Assembly (NCBI GenBank): GCA_026396205.1
Contig: JAPLXF010000025.1
Coordinates: 1-5,739, forward strand
From: Candidatus Moraniibacteriota bacterium
Lineage (GTDB): Bacteria > Patescibacteriota > Minisyncoccia > Moranbacterales > UBA2206
DNA: 5,739 nt
Reading direction: 5' to 3'
A program made the translations under genes and the position numbers. Each line of letters starts with the position of its first letter. Position 1 is the first letter of the stretch. Under the pieces are notes generated by a model, which was given only the letters and a program-made list of their open reading frames with translations, ran no database searches and had not been told where the DNA came from. Of this stretch, positions 1-4,605 are shown in pieces.

Positions 1-47
1 TTGAGATGTATACCGGTGGCCGCAAGAACGACATTTCTTTCTGCCAT
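1..47 (-). CDS. Possible 5' end of a minus-strand gene (partial, unknown product)
   Basis: Reading leftward from an ATG at 47-45 gives an open frame of 15 codons to the window edge, beginning MAERNVVLAATGIHL. This would make the gene divergent from the secreted-protein gene at 211. Upstream there is only a weak GGA about 10 nt before the ATG, but most starts in this window also lack an SD sequence. The fragment is too short to identify. A competing reading is the plus-strand frame 3-119, which is also open from the window edge to a TAG at 117-119. Only sequence to the left can decide between them. Confidence 0.3.
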   Translation of the reverse strand, partial: MAERNVVLAATGIHL

Positions 48-60
48 CAGTTAATTTCCA

Positions 61-135
61 TGACCAGTGATAATTGCATTTTGGACAATGTGTACGCATA
101 TAATATGGTACAATTTTAGTCCGCTTTACTGGTCA
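61..135. repeat. 8-bp inverted repeat flanking a promoter-like region
   Basis: TGACCAGT at 61-68 is the exact reverse complement of ACTGGTCA at 128-135, with 59 bp between. The AT-rich promoter-like segment lies between the arms. The arrangement could be a pair of operator half-sites controlling divergent genes. An 8-bp match in a 160-bp spacer can also arise by chance, so the functional reading is inference. Confidence 0.35.
74..104 (+). promoter_or_regulatory. Candidate sigma70-type promoter for the secreted CHAP protein
   Basis: A perfect TATAAT stands at 99-104. The best correctly spaced -35 is a poor TTGCAT at 74-79, giving a 19-bp spacer. A second possible -10 is TACAAT at 109-114, preceded by TG at 106-107 in the extended -10 position. 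Either would leave a leader of roughly 90-100 nt before the ATG at 211. The -10 elements are good but the -35 is weak, so only the general location is supported. Confidence 0.4.
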
Positions 136-198
136 ATTACCATTTTTTATAAAACTTATCCTAGCACTTTAACATCAAAATATTAACCCCAATCCGAA

Positions 199-204
199 AG
201 GAGG
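199..204 (+). promoter_or_regulatory. Strong Shine-Dalgarno site of the secreted CHAP protein
   Basis: AGGAGG lies within AAAGGAGG (197-204), 6 nt upstream of the ATG at 211. It is a full match to the anti-SD sequence and fixes the start codon. None of the other first-choice starts in the window (2178, 2987, 4132, 4550) has a comparable site, which suggests this gene is translated unusually efficiently. Confidence 0.85.
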
Positions 205-210
205 CGAGAC

Positions 211-2043
211 ATGAAAAAAACAATTGGTTTGTTTTTGGTTTTGCTTTTTATTTGCTGTGCCGATGTTTTTGGCGGTTATCCGTATTATGACGGGCATTGC
301 AGGGACGACGGCCATTGTCAGGCGGACAATTATGGATTTTGCCAGAGCCATTGCACCTCTTATGCCGCCTGGTATCTGAATGAATACTGGAAAAGCTTGG
401 GATGCCAAGGCATAGAATTTGACAACAGCTTTTTGCAGCCGAGCGGAAATCATTGGGGAGATGCTTCCAATTGGAAAAACGCGGCCGAAAGAGCGGGAAT
501 ACCGATAACCGGCTATCCGATTTCGCTGGAAGTAGCTTGGTGGAGTTTCGGCCATGTGGCTATCGTAAAAAAAGTTATTTTGGACAGTGGCGGAGCGATA
601 GCGGGAATAATAGTTTCTGAATATAATTATGAGCCTTGTTCTTATTCCGAACGCCGGATAATGAAAACAGAAGCCGAGTATCCGGATGCTTTTTTATTTT
701 TAACCTACTATGTGATAAAAGCAAAAAGCATGAATATGTGCAATGAAGATCCGACAAGCGATCCAGACGATGGTGATCCCGGCAAGGGTGGCGTTACCAA
801 TCCCGATCCCTCCGGCTCTTCAAGCAAGCCGGATCTTTTTATCAAGGAGGTAAGATACCATGATGAAAAGACGAAGTATTACAGCGACGAGAAAATTAAA
901 ATCGAAATAAAAGTCAAAAATTCAGGGAAAAGCGTAGATTCCAGCATTAAAAAAATCTCCGTCAAAGGCTACCAGTTTAAAGGCGAAAAAGAAAACGGCG
1001 ACCGGAAAGAAATTGGCGATGAAAATATTAAAGGCGAGCATTTGAAAAGCGGAGATACAAAAAATGAAGAAATAGAATTTGACGCGCCTTCCGAAGAGGG
1101 GAAATACCAAAATTATGTTTGTGTGGATACCGGAAATAATGTGGCCGAATCAAACGAGGATAATAATTGTTCCGGCACTATCTGGTATCGCGTCCATAAA
1201 CGCCCCAATCTTTTTCTCAAAAGCCTTTTGCTGAATGGCGGACAATTGCAATTTGTTCCGGGAGAAATTGTCCAAGCTGAAGCGATTACCGGCGATAGCG
1301 GTGGCGAGCCGTTTGAAGATGTTAAGGCCGGTTTTTATTTGGACGGCCAATTTGCCGGCGAGGAAAATATGCGCCATTACCAGTTTGAAAATCATGGCGA
1401 AAAAAGCGAAGAAACTTACATTACTATGCCTTCGGCGCTCGGCTCACACAACATTTCCGCTTGTGCCGATTACGATAATAAGCACCAAGAAACCGACGAA
1501 TCGGACAATTGTTATACCGTAAATTTTACGGTTATTGAGCCTCCTCCAACAACTTCCACAACTTCCACATCAATTCCAGTTGCCACTTCCACGACTTCTG
1601 TTCGCACCACTTCAACTACCGCGCGCTCAACTACGACTTCCATCCTGCCGCGAACAACAACCACGGTATACCGCTACTCAACCACCACGACTTCTATTTT
1701 TGAAAATGATTACAGCCATTGCATCATCCAGAATATTTATATTGATACCGAATACGACGACGGAACATTTGACTGGATAATTGATTTTAAACCGGAAATT
1801 TTTCCGTGGGTGGAGTATGTATATTTCTGGGGATTTGTGTATGATCCTCAAGATGGTGTTTTAGATCGTACCAGCGATTATATAATCTGCTATGATTGGA
1901 TCGATGGTTTACCGGTAAATCTTTACCTTTGGGTTTATTGGGAGGGCAACCCATATTTAATAATTCCTTCCAGTTGTCCACCGGAATGCAACGCCAACGG
2001 GCCGGGACAATGGTATTTTTCCATCCTCCCGCCAACAAGATAA
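211..2043 (+). CDS. Secreted CHAP-domain protein with two CARDB-like domains and Thr-rich linker
   Basis: This is probably an exported peptidoglycan amidase/endopeptidase or surface protein of 610 residues. Residues 1-21 form a signal peptide (MKK, hydrophobic core, likely cut after VFG); the C15/C16 context does not fit a lipobox. Residues about 30-150 match CHAP: nucleophile C48 in CTSYAAW, H115 in FGHVAIV, then E137 and N139 in VSEYNY. Extra cysteines (C30, C36, C44, C65, C143) could form disulfides. Residues about 207-327 and 331-442 look like CARDB beta-sandwiches; the first ends in the typical VAESNEDNN (311-319) and the second in a similar DESDN. Residues 447-497 are a Thr/Ser-rich, probably extended linker. 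Residues 498-610 form an unrecognised Trp/Tyr-rich domain with four cysteines. There is no LPXTG or C-terminal membrane anchor. The strong SD fixes the start, and tandem stops TAATAA precede a terminator, so the gene is likely monocistronic. The CHAP call is firm from its motifs, CARDB is probable, and substrate and target cell are unknown. Confidence 0.88.
   Translation: MKKTIGLFLVLLFICCADVFGGYPYYDGHCRDDGHCQADNYGFCQSHCTSYAAWYLNEYWKSLGCQGIEFDNSFLQPSGNHWGDASNWKNAAERAGIPITGYPISLEVAWWSFGHVAIVKKVILDSGGAIAGIIVSEYNYEPCSYSERRIMKTEAEYPDAFLFLTYYVIKAKSMNMCNEDPTSDPDDGDPGKGGVTNPDPSGSSSKPDLFIKEVRYHDEKTKYYSDEKIKIEIKVKNSGKSVDSSIKKISVKGYQFKGEKENGDRKEIGDENIKGEHLKSGDTKNEEIEFDAPSEEGKYQNYVCVDTGNNVAESNEDNNCSGTIWYRVHKRPNLFLKSLLLNGGQLQFVPGEIVQAEAITGDSGGEPFEDVKAGFYLDGQFAGEENMRHYQFENHGEKSEETYITMPSALGSHNISACADYDNKHQETDESDNCYTVNFTVIEPPPTTSTTSTSIPVATSTTSVRTTSTTARSTTTSILPRTTTTVYRYSTTTTSIFENDYSHCIIQNIYIDTEYDDGTFDWIIDFKPEIFPWVEYVYFWGFVYDPQDGVLDRTSDYIICYDWIDGLPVNLYLWVYWEGNPYLIIPSSCPPECNANGPGQWYFSILPPTR
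1549..1697 (+). repeat. Low-complexity Thr/Ser-codon tract (linker-coding)
   Basis: This tract encodes the Thr/Ser-rich linker of the secreted protein. It contains two exact tandem copies of ACTTCCACA (1552-1560 and 1561-1569) and many scattered ACTTC/ACCAC words, in frame as TST/TTTS-like peptides. Such tracts can vary in length by replication slippage. The linker separates the CARDB-like domains from the C-terminal domain. Confidence 0.6.
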
Positions 2044-2081
2044 TAAAACTTATACTCACCCTATATATGGGAGTGGGGTTC

Positions 2082-2117
2082 ACCCCGCACTAAAATTTAG
2101 TGCGGGGTTTACTTTTT
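2082..2117 (+). terminator. Rho-independent terminator after the CHAP gene
   Basis: ACCCCGCACTAAA (2082-2094) pairs perfectly with TTTAGTGCGGGGT (2096-2108). The physical loop is the A/T-rich centre, leaving an 11-bp GC-rich stem. It is followed by TTACTTTTT. It lies 38 nt after the stop codon. An upstream GTGGGGTTC segment (2073-2081) can pair with the same CCCCGC arm in an alternative, smaller hairpin. Confidence 0.85.
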
Positions 2118-2136
2118 CAGCTTTAAATACTATACT
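2108..2136 (+). promoter_or_regulatory. Promoter for the winged-helix gene
   Basis: TTTACT at 2108-2113 (4 of 6 to the -35 consensus) and TATACT at 2131-2136 (5 of 6 to the -10 consensus) are separated by exactly 17 bp. Transcription would begin near 2143, leaving about 35 nt of leader before the ATG at 2178. The -35 overlaps the T-rich tail of the preceding terminator, a compact arrangement that separates the two units. Confidence 0.55.
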
Positions 2137-2177
2137 GTTGATAGATAAATCATTCCAATTTTGGCTTAAAACAGCTT

Positions 2178-2777
2178 ATGTCCGAGACTTTAGAACAATT
2201 ATTCGGCTCCAAGGAAAAGATGCGACTTATCCGTTTTTTTCTGCTTAATCCCGAGGGCGATTTTGATGTCAAGGAAATTGTTAGGCGCAATATGCTGAAT
2301 ATGAGCGCCACGCGCCGGGAGCTGACTAATCTGCTTAAAATAAAATTTATTTCCAAGCACCTGCGCAAGGGCCGGGCCTATTTCGCTTTCAACCAAAATT
2401 TTACTTTTTATCCGGAGCTGAAAAATTTGATTACCAAAGCCAATATTTATCCAAAGTCCAATAGCCTGGTCCGCCTCAAAAATATCGGTAATGTCCGTTT
2501 TGCGGCTATCAGCGGCGCTTTTATCAATTATCCGAAAAGCAAAGCTGATATGATTTTAGTCGGCGACGGCATCAGCCGGGGAAAACTGCGCAATTTAATG
2601 AACTGTTTGGAAGCGGAAATCGGCAAAGAAATCGATTTTGTGCTGATGACCAGCGAAGAATTCAAATACCGCCTCAATATGCTGGACAAATTCATCCTGG
2701 AATTTTTGGAAGGTCCGCACGAGGAACTGGTCAATAAAATCCCGCATCTGCACCAGCTGATTGCGAACTTGAAATGA
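2178..2777 (+). CDS. Winged-helix DNA-binding protein with degenerate nucleotidyltransferase-like domain
   Basis: This 199-residue cytoplasmic protein is a putative transcriptional regulator of the kind common in Parcubacteria. Residues about 5-85 look like a winged helix-turn-helix: a helix at LEQLFGSKEKMRLIRFFLL, a DVKEIVRR helix, a recognition helix around SATRRELTNLLK (43-54), then the wing ISKHLRKGRAYFAF. Residues about 98-195 resemble an MNT-type nucleotidyltransferase fold. ISGAF (111-115) stands where the family has GSFARG, and SKADMILVGD (121-130) where it has SDIDLLVVGD. The first catalytic Asp is replaced by K122; D124 and a possible third carboxylate D153 remain. It is therefore probably not an active nucleotidyltransferase. 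There is no SD before the ATG, but a plausible promoter lies upstream. The stop codon is inside a hairpin. Target genes are unknown, and both flanking units are candidates only by proximity. Confidence 0.75.
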   Translation: MSETLEQLFGSKEKMRLIRFFLLNPEGDFDVKEIVRRNMLNMSATRRELTNLLKIKFISKHLRKGRAYFAFNQNFTFYPELKNLITKANIYPKSNSLVRLKNIGNVRFAAISGAFINYPKSKADMILVGDGISRGKLRNLMNCLEAEIGKEIDFVLMTSEEFKYRLNMLDKFILEFLEGPHEELVNKIPHLHQLIANLK

Positions 2778-2796
2778 CCTCGCCAAGGCGGGGTCA
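2775..2796. repeat. Short hairpin overlapping the stop codon of the winged-helix gene
   Basis: TGACCTCGCC (2775-2784) pairs with GGCGGGGTCA (2787-2796), ten pairs with one T-G wobble and a minimal AA loop. The TGA stop is the first three bases of the 5' arm. No T-run follows, so it is a poor intrinsic terminator by the usual criteria. It abuts the REP-like word and may be one half of a composite repeat. Confidence 0.65.
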
Positions 2797-2819
2797 TCCC
2801 GAACATAGTTGAGGGATCT
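2793..2819. repeat. REP-like palindromic word (GTCATCCCGA...TGAGGGATCT)
   Basis: This 27-nt word begins GTCATCCCGA and ends TGAGGGATCT. It can fold as ATCCC/GGGAT and AAC/GTT around an ATA loop. It closely resembles a word of the form GTCATCCTGAGCGAAG...GGATCT that I recall as a dispersed extragenic repeat in many environmental bacterial genomes. Only one copy lies in the window, so its repeated nature is inferred from resemblance. Confidence 0.45.
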
Positions 2820-2825
2820 ACTATA

Positions 2826-2968
2826 AAAAGAGGCGGAAATTTTAAAAAATTAACTCAAATCCTAGATTTTCTAGCCAAAAATTTTTCCACTCTCTACGGC
2901 AGCCTTGAAAAATTTTTGGATAAAATCTGGATTTTCGAACGGAATTTTTTAAAATTTCCGTCTCTTTT
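2826..2968. repeat. 143-nt near-perfect foldback (long imperfect palindrome) between genes
   Basis: The outer arms 2826-2851 and 2943-2968 pair over 26 positions with a single G-T wobble (2833/2961). Inside, AAATCC (2857-2862) pairs with GGATTT (2929-2934), and AGATTTT (2864-2870) with AAAATCT (2922-2928). CCAAAAATTTTTC (2875-2887) pairs with GAAAAATTTTTGG (2907-2919). The loop is 2888-2906. The segment has no open frame of note. It resembles a foldback MITE or a long RNA hairpin, and no clear target-site duplication is visible. Transcription of rmuC from upstream would run through it. Confidence 0.8.
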
Positions 2969-2986
2969 CTTCTGCTTCTTTATAAT

Positions 2987-4093
2987 ATGATATATATATT
3001 TTTTGTAATTCTAGTTGTTATAAGCCTGCTTCTGGTCTGGCTGATTTTTGATTTGAAAAAAAGGCTGGAGGGCGGGAAAGATCCGGAAAAAACGGCGGCC
3101 ATCATGGAACGGCTAACGATGCTTTCCGAACAAAATCGGGATCTGCGCCAGACAATGGACAGCAAGCTTTCGGAAACCCACCGAGCCACGCAAGATCAGT
3201 TTAGCCAGACGATGCGGACTATGCAGGGAATCAGCGGACAATCAGCTAAAATTATCGGTGAGGTAACGGAAAAACTGACCAAACTGGACGAAACCAATAA
3301 GCAAGTTTTGGATTTTTCCAACCAATTACAGAATTTGCAAGATATCCTTAAAAATCCCAAGCAGCGGGGAGTCTTTGGCGAATACTATCTGGAAACTTTA
3401 TTGAAAAACGCTTTTTCGCCTAATCAATACCAGATGCAATACAGCTTGGGCAAAGATGAAAAAACCGGCAAGGATCTGATTGTGGACGCGGCTTTATTTT
3501 TTGGCGACAAGATTATTCCGATCGACTCCAAATTTTCCTTGGAAAATTATAACCGTATTCTGGAAGAAAAAAATCCGGTTGCCAAAGAGCAGCTGGAAAA
3601 ATTATTCAAACAAGATTTGAAAAATCGGATTGATGAGACTGCTAAATATATTCAGCCGGGCAAGGGGACGACGGAATATGCTTTTATGTTTATCCCGGCC
3701 GAAGGCATTTATTATGATTTATTGGTCAATAAAGTCGGCGCCATTCAAGTCAACACCCGCGACCTCATTGATTATGCGATCAATGAAAAAAAAGTGCACA
3801 TCGTTTCGCCGACCACTTTCTATGTAACTCTGCAAGCGTTAATTCAGGGCATGCGCGCCTACCAAATTCAAGAATCAACTAAGGAGATTATCAAGAATGT
3901 CGGCAAGCTCGGCAACCACATTAAATCCTACGACGATTACTTCAAGAAATTGGGCGGCCATCTGCAAACGACCGTCAATGCCTATAATAACGCACACAAA
4001 GAATTTAATAAGATTGATAAGGATGTGGCTAAAATAACCGGCGGAGAATCTCAAATTGAGCCTTTAATAATTGATAAGCCGCAGGAAGAATAA
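2987..4093 (+). CDS. rmuC: RmuC-family DNA recombination protein
   Basis: RmuC proteins are implicated in limiting DNA inversions and rearrangements and carry a predicted restriction-endonuclease-like fold. Residues 2-21 form one N-terminal membrane helix. Residues about 25-120 are Gln/Lys/Glu-rich and probably coiled coil. The conserved core then follows: RGVFGEYYLETLL (127-139, the family's G-x-(W/F)-G-E motif), VDAALFF with D167, and IPIDSKFSLENY with D180 and K182, which I read as the PD-(D/E)xK-like acidic/Lys set. Later come AFMFIPAEGIYYDL and VHIVSPTTFYVTLQAL. At 368 residues it is shorter than the roughly 475-residue E. coli protein, but the core is complete. There is no SD. TATAAT (2981-2986) abuts the ATG, but the next upstream in-frame codons offer no better start, and the membrane helix supports this one. 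It is followed 38 nt later by a co-directional gene. Confidence 0.9.
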   Translation: MIYIFFVILVVISLLLVWLIFDLKKRLEGGKDPEKTAAIMERLTMLSEQNRDLRQTMDSKLSETHRATQDQFSQTMRTMQGISGQSAKIIGEVTEKLTKLDETNKQVLDFSNQLQNLQDILKNPKQRGVFGEYYLETLLKNAFSPNQYQMQYSLGKDEKTGKDLIVDAALFFGDKIIPIDSKFSLENYNRILEEKNPVAKEQLEKLFKQDLKNRIDETAKYIQPGKGTTEYAFMFIPAEGIYYDLLVNKVGAIQVNTRDLIDYAINEKKVHIVSPTTFYVTLQALIQGMRAYQIQESTKEIIKNVGKLGNHIKSYDDYFKKLGGHLQTTVNAYNNAHKEFNKIDKDVAKITGGESQIEPLIIDKPQEE

Positions 4094-4131
4094 GTATATT
4101 TACCCACAAATCTACAAATACTAAAAAAGTT

Positions 4132-4524
4132 ATGGCATCTTTATTTACTAAAATTTCAAAAGTTTTGGCGGGATGGTTCCGCCAGGAATATTTTCACAGC
4201 CATATCGCTATGTGGCTGGCAGTGATAAGTGTGGCGGCCAATCTGACCAACTGGGCGCTAATCTGGATTTTTATCCGTCCGGTTGACTTTCCCATAATTC
4301 TCCACTACAATGTCTATTTCGGCGTTGATATGATTGGCCATTGGAAGCAAACTTATTCTCTGCCCGCCATCGGGCTGTTTTTAATCCTTGTTAATTTTTT
4401 CCTAGCCATGCACTTTTATCGGAGCAAAAATCGCATCGCTTCATATTTAATTATGATGGCGGCGCTGATGGTCCAGCTTTGCTTAATAGTGGCTTCAGCC
4501 AGCGTGATTATTATAAATTATTAA
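4132..4524 (+). CDS. Small conserved membrane protein, three predicted helices
   Basis: This 130-residue protein of unknown function has a short cationic/amphipathic N-terminus (residues 1-22). Predicted membrane helices lie at about 25-48, 76-95 and 102-128. The segment between helices 1 and 2 carries LHYNVYFGVDMIGHW (57-71), which I recall as a recurring motif in short CPR membrane proteins. It is faintly reminiscent of the P-x-H-x-N/G motif of DUF1648, but I would not assign it there. No SD is visible before the ATG; the leader is A-rich. It sits 38 nt after rmuC and 25 nt before the glycosyltransferase, suggesting co-transcription. Its stop codon TAA shares bases with the inverted repeat at 4523. 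Confidence 0.75.
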   Translation: MASLFTKISKVLAGWFRQEYFHSHIAMWLAVISVAANLTNWALIWIFIRPVDFPIILHYNVYFGVDMIGHWKQTYSLPAIGLFLILVNFFLAMHFYRSKNRIASYLIMMAALMVQLCLIVASASVIIINY

Positions 4525-4605
4525 CCCCGTTACAGCGTCAATATAAACAATGAATGATTTAAATAATAAGAAAAGCGTAAGAAATAAGAGCGCTGTAACG
4601 GGGTT
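4523..4605. repeat. Perfect 15-bp inverted repeat enclosing the glycosyltransferase start
   Basis: AACCCCGTTACAGCG (4523-4537) is the exact reverse complement of CGCTGTAACGGGGTT (4591-4605), with a 53-nt AT-rich loop. The 5' arm includes the last two bases of the preceding stop codon. The loop contains the ATG at 4550, and the 3' arm falls in codons 14-19 of that frame. No T-run follows the 3' arm, so it is a weak terminator candidate. It could occlude or expose the start region in mRNA, or be a dispersed-repeat pair. Confidence 0.8.

Noticed and set aside
81..104. TTGGAC (81-86) as the -35 partner of TATAAT (99-104)
   Set aside because: The spacer would be only 12 bp, too short for a sigma70 promoter.
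3..119. Plus-strand open frame ending at TAG 117-119, as the tail of an upstream gene
   Set aside because: It is open for 38 codons and cannot be excluded, but it would place the TATAAT inside a gene and lacks any terminator after it. It is kept only as the alternative to the minus-strand fragment at 1-47.
250..261. Lipoprotein signal at C15/C16 of the secreted protein
   Set aside because: The residues before the cysteines (LFI, FIC) do not fit a lipobox, and cleavage after VFG is a better type I site.
175..555. 126-codon minus-strand frame opposite the CHAP domain
   Set aside because: It lies opposite the clear signal peptide and CHAP motifs and has no recognisable domain.
1235..1522. 95-codon plus-strand frame within the second CARDB-like region
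   Set aside because: It is an out-of-frame shadow inside a continuous, domain-bearing frame.
1535..1780. Leu/Pro/Gln-rich plus-strand frame overlapping the Thr-rich linker
   Set aside because: It is a frameshifted reading of the low-complexity ACTTCC tract, without independent start signals.
2778..2986. CRISPR array or tRNA in the palindromic gap
   Set aside because: There are no regularly spaced direct repeats, and no cloverleaf or T-loop GTTCRAN consensus. The structure is a single inverted foldback.
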